Origin: a bacterium
GTDB taxonomy: Archaea > Nanobdellota > Nanobdellia > Pacearchaeales > GW2011-AR1
Direction of reading: 5' to 3'
Assembly (NCBI GenBank): GCA_030588935.1
Contig: JAUUWR010000017.1
Span: 1-14,611 of the forward strand
DNA: 14,611 nucleotides
Shown here: positions 6,484 to 13,162 of the stretch, piece after piece
Position numbering within the stretch: the first letter of the stretch is position 1
Layout: every line of letters starts with the position of its first letter
Program-made: the position numbers and the translations under genes
The notes under the pieces: model-generated
What the model saw: the letters and a program-made list of their open reading frames with translations, nothing else
Told to the model about the DNA's origin: nothing
The model's database searches: none

Positions 6484-7680
6484 TCAACCAGGCACCAGCG
6501 CAACAAAACTATACCCCCTTAATTCACCCAACTGTCTAACATCTTTCAATTTAACAGCATTAATTTTGTCTTCATATTTATAATAATTTTCAGCATCTCC
6601 TCCAACCTCTTCCTGCAATAATTCCATCATTGTAGTATCGCATTTTTCCTTGCTTATCTGCCTCAAACCAATCAACCTTTCCTTAGCCTCATTAAAATCG
6701 CTTTTCCCAAACTCTTTTAATTTTTTAATTTCTTTTAAAACAACCCTTCTAACTTTCTTCACTTTCTCTTTAACAGTCCCAACATAAATTATTTCATAAG
6801 CATAATCTTTTGATTGTTCTAAACTTGTTCTAATTGCATAACACAACCCTCTTTTCTCCCTAACTTCTTGAAACAATCTGCTGCTCATCCCACCCCCTAA
6901 AATACAATCAAAAATCTCTGCAGCATATCTATCTTTATCTCCCAGCTTAGGTCTATGAAAACCCAAAATCTCATGAGCCTGGTCAATTCCTTTTCTCTTT
7001 TCAATTAATTCTCCATTTCTAGAAATTATTGGAATTAAATTAATTCTTTTATTTGTTTTAGGAAATCTCTTTGCCTGCCTCAAAACCTCGCCCCAACTAG
7101 TATTCCCAACAACACTAAAAATCATATTATTTGTTGAATAAATTGATTTAAATAACTCAACAATTTTTGCCCTGGATAATTTAGAAACTGTCTTTGCATT
7201 TCCTGCAATAGACATATTAAATGGTTTCGCATATAACATTTCTTTTATTTTCTCCAAAAGATACGTGCTAGGATTATCATGATACATTTTAATTTCTTCT
7301 AAAATAACTCTTCTCTCTCTTTCCAAAGCATTTTTATCAAACAAAGGATTTAAAACTAAATCCCTAACAATATCTACACCAAGCTCATAATACTTACTAG
7401 GAAGTTTATTCCAATAACCAGTTACTTCCTCTGCTGTAAAAGCATTAATAATTCCCCCCTTTCCCTCAATTTCTTTGGGAATTTCTTTCACAGTTCTATT
7501 TTTTGTTCCTTTAAAAACTAAATGCTCGATAAAATGAGAAACTCCTTTTATATCCTCATTTTCATATTGCGCTCCAAATTTAACAGAACAAGAAACAGCC
7601 ACCACAGGTGTTTTTCTTTTTTCAAAGATAACAGTCATACGGTTATCTAATTTTTTTCTGTGGAATTCTATATTTTTCAT
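6484..7680 (-). CDS. M16-family zinc metallopeptidase
   Basis: 398 residues, the size of a single two-lobed M16B peptidase (mitochondrial processing peptidase beta/PqqL type). The inverted zinc motif HFIEH is at residues 49-53, and the third zinc ligand lies in RERRVILEEI (Glu128/129, about 76 residues on), giving HxxEHx(~75)E. The C-terminal lobe has the substrate-binding Arg/Tyr region GGGMSSRLFQEVREKRGLCYAI. Such enzymes degrade or process peptides inside a closed chamber, usually in the cytoplasm. No signal peptide is present, and only one M16 gene is visible, so a homodimer is likely. An AAGGGG Shine-Dalgarno-like run precedes the ATG. Substrate unknown. Confidence 0.93.
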   Translation of the reverse strand: MKNIEFHRKKLDNRMTVIFEKRKTPVVAVSCSVKFGAQYENEDIKGVSHFIEHLVFKGTKNRTVKEIPKEIEGKGGIINAFTAEEVTGYWNKLPSKYYELGVDIVRDLVLNPLFDKNALERERRVILEEIKMYHDNPSTYLLEKIKEMLYAKPFNMSIAGNAKTVSKLSRAKIVELFKSIYSTNNMIFSVVGNTSWGEVLRQAKRFPKTNKRINLIPIISRNGELIEKRKGIDQAHEILGFHRPKLGDKDRYAAEIFDCILGGGMSSRLFQEVREKRGLCYAIRTSLEQSKDYAYEIIYVGTVKEKVKKVRRVVLKEIKKLKEFGKSDFNEAKERLIGLRQISKEKCDTTMMELLQEEVGGDAENYYKYEDKINAVKLKDVRQLGELRGYSFVALVPG

Positions 7681-7800
7681 TTTATTTTCCCCTTATTTTA
7701 ACTTATATCTTATAAAATATTAAATTATTCAGATGAGTTCTTTTGTTTGCTTAATCTTCTCATCCCTTCGAACTTAGATTCTTATATCTTATTAATATTC

Positions 7801-8469
7801 TTACTTAATTTCTAAATCACTCAACCAACACCTATACCTTCCCTCACTTTTTATATTATATTTAATGCAAATATCTTTTTTAAATTCTGGCATTTTTAAA
7901 ACAGCTGTCTCTGCCTCTCCTCCTTCAAAATCAATTCTAAATTTATATTTCTCTGCCTTTTTCTTCAATTCCTTAAACATCTTCATATCAATAACTTTTC
8001 CTAAAAACTCTTTGGGAATACCTTCACAACTTATTTTTGTCAAAACAACCTTAAACTTTTCTTTAAACAAATCATTCCAAATTTGTTCTGGAGAATAATC
8101 CCACAAAGGAGCATGAAACTTTAAACCAAACCCAGAGCAAATCTTTTTAATCCTTTTTCCCTGATAACTTGAAGCAATTCCCCCAACAACCACAATATCA
8201 ATCTCATCTTTAATTTTTTTTATAAGTAAACCTAAATCAACTAATTCTCTCTCTTTTTCTCCTTTAGTTTTTTGAATTATTAATTTAATCCCTAATATCT
8301 CAGCCTGCTTTTCAAGTAGATTCAAATAAGGTTTATGAAACATAAAGCTATCAAAATTTTTTGAAATAACACTTAACAAATACTTCACATCATAACCCTT
8401 CTGCAAAGCCAAATGCAAAGCTAAACAAGAATCCTTACCTCCTGTAAATAAAACTGCCGACCTTCTCAT
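7801..8469 (-). CDS. Dph6-like PP-loop ATP pyrophosphatase (diphthine-ammonia ligase family)
   Basis: 222 residues. The N-terminal PP-loop TGGKDS (9-14) binds ATP in this alpha-hydrolase superfamily. The later motifs GGIASSYQGKRIKKIC and FHAPLWDYSPEQIWNDLF match the Dph6/MJ0570 family, which amidates diphthine on elongation factor 2 as the last step of diphthamide synthesis. The length equals the archaeal single-domain form without the C-terminal YjgF-like domains of the eukaryotic enzyme. A TATA-like sequence (AATATAAATTG, minus strand, about 8487-8498) lies 20-30 nt before the ATG, suggesting a leaderless transcript. No other diphthamide genes are in the window, so the exact substrate is inferred from family membership. 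Confidence 0.85.
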   Translation of the reverse strand: MRRSAVLFTGGKDSCLALHLALQKGYDVKYLLSVISKNFDSFMFHKPYLNLLEKQAEILGIKLIIQKTKGEKERELVDLGLLIKKIKDEIDIVVVGGIASSYQGKRIKKICSGFGLKFHAPLWDYSPEQIWNDLFKEKFKVVLTKISCEGIPKEFLGKVIDMKMFKELKKKAEKYKFRIDFEGGEAETAVLKMPEFKKDICIKYNIKSEGRYRCWLSDLEIK

Positions 8470-8503
8470 AAACTAAAATAGAAAAATCAATTTATATTAT
8501 TAA

Positions 8504-8695
8504 CTAATTCTCATATTCATAAACCACTCCCTGTAAACCAACATAAACCTTTTCATCATTGCCTTTCTGAGATTCTATATCTCTTTCTATTCTTGATCTT
8601 AAATTAGAATCCTTTCCTGCAGGAAAATAAAGTTCTCCTTCTGCACATCCAAAACTCCAAAAAACCAATCCAGCTAAACTTATACCAATCCCCAA
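8504..8695 (-). CDS. Small secreted or lipoprotein-like ORF, possible N-terminal frameshift
   Basis: 63 residues if it starts at the TTG at 8695. The N-terminus is hydrophobic (LGIGISLAGLVFWSFGCAEG), followed by a polar, charged domain (YFPAGKDSNLRSRIERDIESQ). It could be a signal peptide with a lipid-modified Cys, although SFGC is a poor lipobox. An ATG at 8718 (minus strand) opens MIKSLVK in another frame; one extra A in the six-A run at 8696-8701 would join it to this ORF and give a normal 71-residue product with a basic n-region. So either the TTG start is real, or a base was lost in the homopolymer by mutation or sequencing error. It lies between the Dph6-like gene and the glycosylase on the same strand. 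Family not recognised. Confidence 0.45.
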   Translation of the reverse strand: MGIGISLAGLVFWSFGCAEGELYFPAGKDSNLRSRIERDIESQKGNDEKVYVGLQGVVYEYEN

Positions 8696-8767
8696 TTTTT
8701 TACTAAACTCTTAATCATATAAATATAATAACATAAACAATATTTAAACATTTATTCACTCTTTTGA

Positions 8768-9352
8768 TTATTTCCTACTAACATACTCATTATCTTTAAT
8801 GTAAAATCTCAACTTCCTTGGCAAATCTTCCCTAACCCCAACCCTAAAAGCTTCGACTATCTCAAAATCTTTATTATTTCCACTAATATCCTCATAATCT
8901 TCTTGCTCTCCCATCTTCTTCGCTTTCTTATTATTTTTATTACTGATAATTCTAATATCTTTATTACCAAAAATATTCTGTTTATGAAACCTCTTGTCAA
9001 TTTGCAGCGCTTTTGTCAATAAACCAGGCCCTGAACATTTTTCCTCAAAATTTAAAGGCTCTAAAGCTCTTATTAAAACAGCAGATGCCTTGCCTTCAGA
9101 ACCAGTAACAAAGTTCATTAGCCAGGAATTATGAACTCCATAAACTAAAATAGTTCCTGCATCCATCCTCATAGTATCTTTTAAGTCGCCATTTTGACAG
9201 GCCCTTGAAGCAGGATCACTATCATCAAAATAAGCTTCTGTCTCAATTATTTTTGCCTTCTTTTCCCTACCATCAATTCTTCTAACCAAAATCTTACCCA
9301 ACAACTCCTTAGCAACAATCTCCGCATCTCGAATGAAAAATTCTTTATCCAT
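8768..9352 (-). CDS. Alkyladenine (3-methyladenine) DNA glycosylase, AAG/MPG family
   Basis: 194 residues, the usual size for the bacterial/archaeal enzymes. IIETEAYFDDSDPASRA (35-51) carries the family's active-site motif: Glu39 corresponds to the general base (human Glu125) and Tyr41 to the intercalating-pocket tyrosine (human Tyr127). ILVYGVHNSWLMNFVT (68-83) and AVLIRALEPL (91-100) match the rest of the conserved core, and KCSGPGLLTKAL is the typical C-terminal segment. It removes alkylated purines such as 3-methyladenine and hypoxanthine to start base excision repair. The human His136 position appears to be Ala in this DPASRA variant. It is divergent from the GTPase at 9513, with element B between. 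Confidence 0.93.
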   Translation of the reverse strand: MDKEFFIRDAEIVAKELLGKILVRRIDGREKKAKIIETEAYFDDSDPASRACQNGDLKDTMRMDAGTILVYGVHNSWLMNFVTGSEGKASAVLIRALEPLNFEEKCSGPGLLTKALQIDKRFHKQNIFGNKDIRIISNKNNKKAKKMGEQEDYEDISGNNKDFEIVEAFRVGVREDLPRKLRFYIKDNEYVSRK

Positions 9353-9401
9353 TTTATTATTTTATATCACTAATTCTCAATTAATAATCAAAAGATAAGC
9401 A

Positions 9402-9466
9402 CTTAAGCACCTCATCTCTAGAGCGTAATATTTTTGTAAGTTATTAATATTATAAATTATTATATT
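9402..9466 (+). repeat. Intergenic core element, copy B
   Basis: CTTAAG, CTCATCTCTAGAG (with the perfect palindrome CTCTAGAG), AATATTTTTGTA and AAGTTATTAA occur in the same order as in copies A, C and D. The end (9446-9466) is an AT-only near-palindrome: 5-bp outer stem, one T/T mismatch and a 4-bp inner stem, like the two-part hairpins of C and D. It lies between the divergent glycosylase and GTPase genes, so it could be a promoter or operator for either. Confidence 0.5.
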
Positions 9467-9512
9467 TCAAAGTCATCCATAAAATTAAAAACCAAAAACC
9501 ATTAATAAAATT

Positions 9513-10424
9513 ATGCCAATCAATGCCCACCCAGAATACCTTGCAGCAGAATCAAAATATCATCAAGCTGAAAATGATGAACAAAAACTTCTTGCGCTTG
9601 AACAAATGATACGCTGGATGCCAAAACACAAATCAGCAGAAGCTCTAAGAAAAAATATAAGGACAAGATATAAAAAACTGAAACAAGAACTGCAGAAAAA
9701 ATCGAAAAAATTAAAAGCAGGACAAAAAGGAATTAAGAAACAAGACATGCAGGCAGTCCTCGTAGGCCTAACAAATTCTGGAAAATCCTCAATCCTAAAA
9801 GCAATCACAAATGCCCACCCTAAAATAGCAAGTTATGGTTTTACAACATCTAAACCAGAAATAGGAATCCTCAATTACCAAGGATGCAATATACAAATAA
9901 TAGACTTGCCCCCGATAGCTTCTAAAACCTTTGACAAAGGAATTATAAACACTGCAGACACAATTCTTATCGTCGTTGAAAAACTTCATGAAATCAAACC
10001 AATTCTAGATTCAATTAAACAAAATAAAAAAGCAAAAAAAATACTTGTTTTTAACAAAATAGATTTGTATGACAAAACCACAAAAAGAAAGATTTCAGAA
10101 ACACTAAAATCAAAAAAATATAATTTTATTTTAACATCAACAAAAACAGACGAGGGTTTAAATGACTTAAAAGAAAAAATTTTCAAATCTTTTAACATGA
10201 TTAGAATTTATACAAAAAAATCAGGAGAAAAACAAGACAATAAACCAGTTGTCCTACATCCAAACTCAACTTTAAAAGACCTAGCAGAAAAAATCCTACA
10301 CGGCTACTCAAAAAAAGTAAAATATGCAAAAATAACAGGCCCTTCAAGCAAGTTTGCAAATCAAAAAGTCGGCCTCTCGCATGTTGTAAAAGATAAAGAT
10401 GTTGTTGAGTTTGTGACTAGGTGA
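9513..10424 (+). CDS. OBG/DRG-type GTPase with C-terminal TGS domain
   Basis: 303 residues. A helical, charged N-terminal region (1-78) with repeated Lys-rich stretches precedes the G domain: P-loop GLTNSGKS (85-92), G3 DLPP (131-134), G4 NKID (181-184) and G5-like STK (209-211). A TGS domain fills residues 229-303 (MIRIYTK ... VGLSHVVKDKDVVEFVTR). This is the layout of archaeal DRG GTPases, which associate with ribosomes and are thought to aid translation. It is shorter than typical DRG proteins (about 365 residues), and G3 is DLPP where DLPG is usual. Its stop abuts the stop of the convergent tyrS gene with no spacer. A TATA-like TAAAATTAAAAACC lies 20-35 nt before the ATG. Confidence 0.9.
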   Translation: MPINAHPEYLAAESKYHQAENDEQKLLALEQMIRWMPKHKSAEALRKNIRTRYKKLKQELQKKSKKLKAGQKGIKKQDMQAVLVGLTNSGKSSILKAITNAHPKIASYGFTTSKPEIGILNYQGCNIQIIDLPPIASKTFDKGIINTADTILIVVEKLHEIKPILDSIKQNKKAKKILVFNKIDLYDKTTKRKISETLKSKKYNFILTSTKTDEGLNDLKEKIFKSFNMIRIYTKKSGEKQDNKPVVLHPNSTLKDLAEKILHGYSKKVKYAKITGPSSKFANQKVGLSHVVKDKDVVEFVTR

Positions 10425-11444
10425 TTAATAAGCCCTCTTCCCCAACTCATTCAACTTTTTCTTATTAATCTTACCCAACAACTCGCAAATTTCCTTAGCA
10501 ACAGCATTTTTCAAATCTAAAGGATGTAACTGCTTTTTCTTAAAAGCTTTCTCAACGCTCTCATAACCAACAAACTCTAAAACCCCTCCATATTTAGCAG
10601 GCCTTTCAACAACAAACATCTCTTTCCTATCTTGCTTTAAAACCATTATAACATACTTTAATAAAGCCATAACCCCATTATCAGGCTCTCCCACTATACA
10701 ATGTGCCTTATTTATTTTATCTTTAACAGATTTTTCATCATCAGTTAAATCAATCTTGCTTTTATCAACACTAGAACTCATCTTTTTTCCAATCAGCCCT
10801 GGAATCATAGGATTCATCACTTCAATTCTCGCATCATACCCAATTTTGGGCAAATTTTCCCTTGCAAACATAAAAATTTTTCTCTGGTCTACTCCTCCAA
10901 ACTGAACATCAACATCTAAATACCTCTCATCTAAAGCCATCATTATAGGATAAATAAATCCTCCAAGTTTTGGATGATCTTCAAACTTAACTACTTCAGA
11001 AGCAGCCCTCCTACAGTCTCTTATAGAATTTATACTTGCTAACTGCAATATATCATACATATATTCTGGTTTTAACTGAAACTCACTTCCCTTAACAAAT
11101 TCTATTTTCTTTAAATCTGCCCCTAAAGCTTTAAAAATCTGAGTAATAGCTTCCCTATAATAATCATATCTATGCTCTAAAACAGTCCAGGAAGTGCCAT
11201 CTAAAGCTCCATGCAAATCAGCTAAAAGAACTTTTATCCTAAAACCTGCTTTACTAAAATCATTTAATTTCAATAAAGGAAAAAAATAAGCAAGCGAAGG
11301 TTTTCCAGTTACAGCAGTACCCCAATAAACAACAGGATTTTTCTTTTTCTTAAGCAAAGCCTGCAACTCACTTTCTTTAACAATCTCCTCAGTATTTCTC
11401 TTAATTAACTCAAACTTCTCATCAACACTTAATTGTTTTGCCAT
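10425..11444 (-). CDS. tyrS: Tyrosyl-tRNA synthetase, archaeal/eukaryotic type
   Basis: 339 residues from the ATG at 11444 (MAKQLSVDEK); an upstream TTG at 11450 is less likely. The sequence follows the human-type catalytic core: VYWGTAVTGKPSLAYFFP (39-56) at the HIGH position, LLADLHGALD, LDVDVQFGGVDQRKIF (175-190) for tyrosine binding, NPMIPGLIG and KMSSS (220-224) for the KMSKS loop. It charges tRNA-Tyr with tyrosine using ATP. The first His of the HIGH-equivalent HxAY is replaced by Ser (PSLAY, Ser50). It is divergent from the OB-fold gene, sharing a 50-bp promoter region, and convergent with the GTPase gene with no gap. Confidence 0.96.
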   Translation of the reverse strand: MAKQLSVDEKFELIKRNTEEIVKESELQALLKKKKNPVVYWGTAVTGKPSLAYFFPLLKLNDFSKAGFRIKVLLADLHGALDGTSWTVLEHRYDYYREAITQIFKALGADLKKIEFVKGSEFQLKPEYMYDILQLASINSIRDCRRAASEVVKFEDHPKLGGFIYPIMMALDERYLDVDVQFGGVDQRKIFMFARENLPKIGYDARIEVMNPMIPGLIGKKMSSSVDKSKIDLTDDEKSVKDKINKAHCIVGEPDNGVMALLKYVIMVLKQDRKEMFVVERPAKYGGVLEFVGYESVEKAFKKKQLHPLDLKNAVAKEICELLGKINKKKLNELGKRAY

Positions 11445-11464
11445 AATCAAAACACTATATTAAC

Positions 11465-11474
11465 ATTTATAAAA
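11465..11474. promoter_or_regulatory. Shared, nearly symmetrical TATA box between tyrS and the OB-fold gene
   Basis: ATTTATAAAA reads as a TATA box in both directions. Its edges are about 21 nt from the tyrS ATG (11444) and 21 nt from the ATG at 11495, so both transcripts would be leaderless or nearly so. Confidence 0.5.
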
Positions 11475-11494
11475 CTTTTTAATATAATATTATA

Positions 11495-11842
11495 ATGAAA
11501 ACAAACCTGTTAAAAATATCCTTGTCAATCTCGCTAATGGGAATTCTCTTACTCCTCTTTCTTTCAAACTTCTTAGAACCAAAACTAACAGATATTGAAC
11601 AAATCAATAATAAACTCCTAAACAAAAAAACACAAGTTCAAGGAACTATTTCAGACATAAAAACCTACACAAACTCAAGCTTCCAGGTAATTTCAATAAA
11701 AGATTCAACAGGAGAAATAGATATAACCACAAACAAGATACTGAATCTAACAAAAAATCAAAACATAACTGTAATTGGAACAATTAAAGAATATAATCAG
11801 GGTTTGCAGATACAGGCTGATAAGATTATTTCTCAAAAATAA
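11495..11842 (+). CDS. Membrane-anchored OB-fold nucleic-acid-binding protein
   Basis: 115 residues. The N-terminus MKTNLLKISLSISLMGILLLLFL is a signal anchor or uncleaved signal peptide, followed by a short linker. Residues ~45-113 read as an OB fold: KKTQVQGTISDIKTYTNSSFQVISIKDSTGEIDITT, then NQNITVIGTIKEYNQGLQIQADKI. That pattern matches the tRNA_anti/YgiW-like OB domains that bind nucleic acids or other ligands. With the anchor, the domain is probably displayed outside the membrane; the ligand is unknown. Plus-strand codon use is C- and A-rich like core genes. The gene is followed by the hairpin at 11862. Confidence 0.75.
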   Translation: MKTNLLKISLSISLMGILLLLFLSNFLEPKLTDIEQINNKLLNKKTQVQGTISDIKTYTNSSFQVISIKDSTGEIDITTNKILNLTKNQNITVIGTIKEYNQGLQIQADKIISQK

Positions 11843-11861
11843 AATCCTAAATTAGTTTTAT

Positions 11862-11894
11862 GAAATTCAGGAAGGTAAACCTAACCTGAATTTC
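11862..11894 (+). terminator. Two-part hairpin after the OB-fold gene
   Basis: A perfect 10-bp outer stem, GAAATTCAGG with CCTGAATTTC, encloses an internal loop (A against AA) and a 4-bp inner stem, AGGT with ACCT, closing on AA. It lies 20 bp after the stop codon and is followed by a weak T stretch, so it may end transcription or protect the mRNA end. The same architecture appears, inverted, at 11980 and 12654. Confidence 0.5.
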
Positions 11895-11979
11895 TTTATC
11901 ACAATATCTCCCAAATATCAAGAGTTTTGAGGCTACTCCTCTATAGAGCGAGAAATATTTAAGACATATAAGTTAGTAA

Positions 11980-12014
11980 AAAAATTTGAGTTAGATTTAT
12001 CTTCTCAAATTTTT
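11980..12014 (-). terminator. Two-part hairpin in element C, terminator-like on the minus strand
   Basis: AAAAATTTGAG pairs perfectly with CTCAAATTTTT (11 bp), with a TT/T internal loop and an inner AGAT/ATCT stem on the plus strand. Read on the minus strand, the stem is followed by a T run, so it resembles an intrinsic terminator for the convergent gene at 12047-12445. Confidence 0.5.
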
Positions 12015-12046
12015 AATAAAATAAAAACATACTCCTAACCAAAACA

Positions 12047-12445
12047 TCAAACAAACAACGCCTTTATATTTGGAAAAAAATACCAAACAGCAGCTGCTGC
12101 ACCAATTAAAACTAAACATGTAATTACTAAAATTATCCAAAACCATTTTCTGGATTTTTTGGGAGCTGGTACTTGAATCTTAGCAGTTTGCAGTTGAGCC
12201 CTGGCAGGTTGAGCCACTGGTTTGCTTTGAACAACAGGCTTTTGCGGAATATTGGTTTTATTTATTTTGTTTATAGTACTAGAAACAGTCGGAACATTTC
12301 CTTTTCCCTCCAGATTTAACTGAGCAATAGCTTCATCAATCTCTTTTTGCGCATAACCTGAAGAAAGAATTTTCTTTTTCAACTCTCCTATTTTATAATT
12401 ACCCCGATTTATTCTCAGATACTCTAAAACTATTTGATTCACCAT
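12047..12445 (-). CDS. Tail-anchored membrane protein with N-terminal helical domain
   Basis: 132 residues. Residues 1-48 form a small helical domain (VLEYLRINRGNYKIGELKKKILSSGYAQKEIDEAIAQLNLEG) that reads like a winged-helix or UBA-like fold. A low-complexity linker rich in Pro, Gln and Val follows (50-98, with PQKPVVQSKPVAQPARAQ), then KKSRK and a single transmembrane helix (102-124) with a short tail. The N-terminal domain should therefore sit in the cytoplasm, tethered to the membrane. I believe similar architectures are common in DPANN archaea, but I know no function. Element C lies at its 3' end and element D upstream of its start. Confidence 0.75.
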   Translation of the reverse strand: MVNQIVLEYLRINRGNYKIGELKKKILSSGYAQKEIDEAIAQLNLEGKGNVPTVSSTINKINKTNIPQKPVVQSKPVAQPARAQLQTAKIQVPAPKKSRKWFWIILVITCLVLIGAAAAVWYFFPNIKALFV

Positions 12446-12503
12446 CTTTTAAATATCAGGTAATCGAAGTTTATAAATGTTTTTTCTTGATTGAAGATGT
12501 GTT

Positions 12504-12697
12504 ATCCTAAAATTAGTTCTATTTCCTCCATATCTTGTACTTATCTTTTAAGCTCTCTCCTTAAACCAATTTCTATTTTATTTAATCTACTAAATTGATT
12601 TAACTCGCCTCATCTGTAGAGTGAGAAATATTTATATGATATTAGTTAGTAAATAATTTGGTTAGGCTTTGCCTTCCAAATTAATAGAACGAAAAAC
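12504..12697 (+). repeat. Composite intergenic element D (~194 bp)
   Basis: Second copy of element C. Shared blocks: ATCCTAAAATTAGTTCTAT (12504-12522), CTCATCTGTAGAGTGAG (12609-12625), AAATATTTATATG (a good BRE/TATA-like tract, 12626-12638), AGTTAGTAA, a two-part hairpin (12654-12683) and AATAGAACGAAAAAC (12683-12697). The middle (12523-12605) differs from C; it has a small TTTAAG/CTTAAA stem of its own. It occupies most of the 12446-12760 gap, which holds no convincing ORF, and marks the left edge of the repeat-gene array. Confidence 0.6.
12654..12683. ncRNA. Covarying hairpin in element D, possible structured RNA
   Basis: TAATTTGG pairs with CCAAATTA (8 bp); a TT/T internal loop and the inner stem AGGC/GCCT follow. 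Compared with element C, both stems have changed sequence while keeping pairing, which points to a conserved RNA or DNA hairpin. The TATA-like tract at 12626 would start a plus-strand transcript near its left arm. No gene boundary needs a terminator here. Confidence 0.4.
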
Positions 12698-12705
12698 TTA
12701 AAAAC
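12691..12705 (+). promoter_or_regulatory. Probable promoter of the first array gene
   Basis: GAAAAA followed by CTTAAAAAC resembles a BRE plus TATA box. A start of transcription 25-30 nt downstream would fall at about 12727-12732, at the beginning of array element 1. Confidence 0.4.
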
Positions 12706-12727
12706 CCCAACATCATAATATTTCTAG

Positions 12728-12750
12728 CCCGAGGGGGAGAGAGTTCTGAT
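12728..12750 (+). repeat. Array leader element, copy 1
   Basis: CCC, then GAGGGGG, then AGAGAGTTCTGAT (12738-12750). It ends 10 nt before the ATG at 12761. The CCC/GGG pair is kept although the bases between differ from the other copies. Confidence 0.75.
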
Positions 12751-12760
12751 AAATATTAAA

Positions 12761-13153
12761 ATGGAAATAGAAAGAGAAAAAATAACAATTTTATTTAAAG
12801 AAGTTGGAGTACATTATGAGGTAAAAGGACTTGCTGAATTAGATCTTCATCAAGCTCATGATATACATGCATTTTATAGACTTATAGAAGATAATTCAAA
12901 AGTGATTCATGTTCAAGGATATCCTGGAATGAGTTCCGAGCAAGAAGCACATATTTTCGCAAGATTAATGGATTATGATAAACTAAAGGAATGCAGGAGA
13001 AAAGGAGCTTTGCTTGGGAATGAAAATGCAGTAATTCAACAATTCCCAAATTTTAGCTGTGGGATAAGAATTCCTTATGACTCAAAAATTCTTGAACAAA
13101 AATTAGCCGAAAATATTCCTGAATTAAACCCAAAAACGGAAAGAGAGTTCTGA
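12761..13153 (+). CDS. Array protein 1, unknown function
   Basis: 130 residues beginning MEIEREKITILFKEVGVHYE. It is soluble, with no signal peptide or membrane segment. His residues cluster in DLHQAHDIHAF (28-38), and YPGMSSEQEAHIFARL (54-69) adds another, so metal binding is possible but unproved. The middle (GALLGNENAVIQQFPNFSCGIRIPY) reads as a mixed strand/helix fold. The C-terminal eight residues, NPKTEREF, and the stop are encoded by array element 2, so the element may have replaced or extended the original tail. Sense-strand G exceeds C (12 G, 4 C in 12781-12840), unlike core plus-strand genes. I do not recognise the family. Confidence 0.7.
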   Translation: MEIEREKITILFKEVGVHYEVKGLAELDLHQAHDIHAFYRLIEDNSKVIHVQGYPGMSSEQEAHIFARLMDYDKLKECRRKGALLGNENAVIQQFPNFSCGIRIPYDSKILEQKLAENIPELNPKTEREF

Positions 13154-13154
13154 T
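13129..13154 (+). repeat. Array leader element, copy 2
   Basis: CCC, AAAAAC, GGAA, then AGAGAGTTCTGAT (13142-13154). With its upstream ATTAAA it matches copy 4 at 31 of 32 positions. It overlaps the end of the upstream gene; the TGA of TTCTGAT is that gene's stop. The next ATG (13163) is 8 nt on. Confidence 0.8.
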
Positions 13155-13162
13155 ATGTGAAG

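Larger units (their letters stand above)
11844..12028 (+). repeat. Composite intergenic element C (~185 bp)
   Basis: Related to element D. Shared blocks in order: ATCCTAAATTAGTTTTAT (11844-11861), a variable stretch, CTCCTCTATAGAGCGAG (11936-11952), AAATATTTA, ATAAGTTAGTAA, a two-part hairpin (11980-12014) and AATAAAATAAAAAC (12015-12028). It fills the gap between the convergent genes ending at 11842 and 12047. CTCTATAGAG is a perfect 10-base palindrome near the middle, and hairpins of opposite polarity flank it. Confidence 0.6.

Noticed and set aside
7741..7800. Possible sixth copy of the CTCATCT core (CTTAATCTTCTCATCCCTTCG)
   Set aside because: Only CTTAA and CTCATC match; TAGAG, the AATATTT tract at the right distance and the TTAGTAA end are missing. 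Too weak in AT-rich sequence.
12498..12599. 33-codon ORF on the plus strand in the 12446-12760 gap
   Set aside because: No ribosome-binding site, low-complexity Ser/Leu/Ile product, and it overlaps element D, whose noncoding features explain the conservation better.
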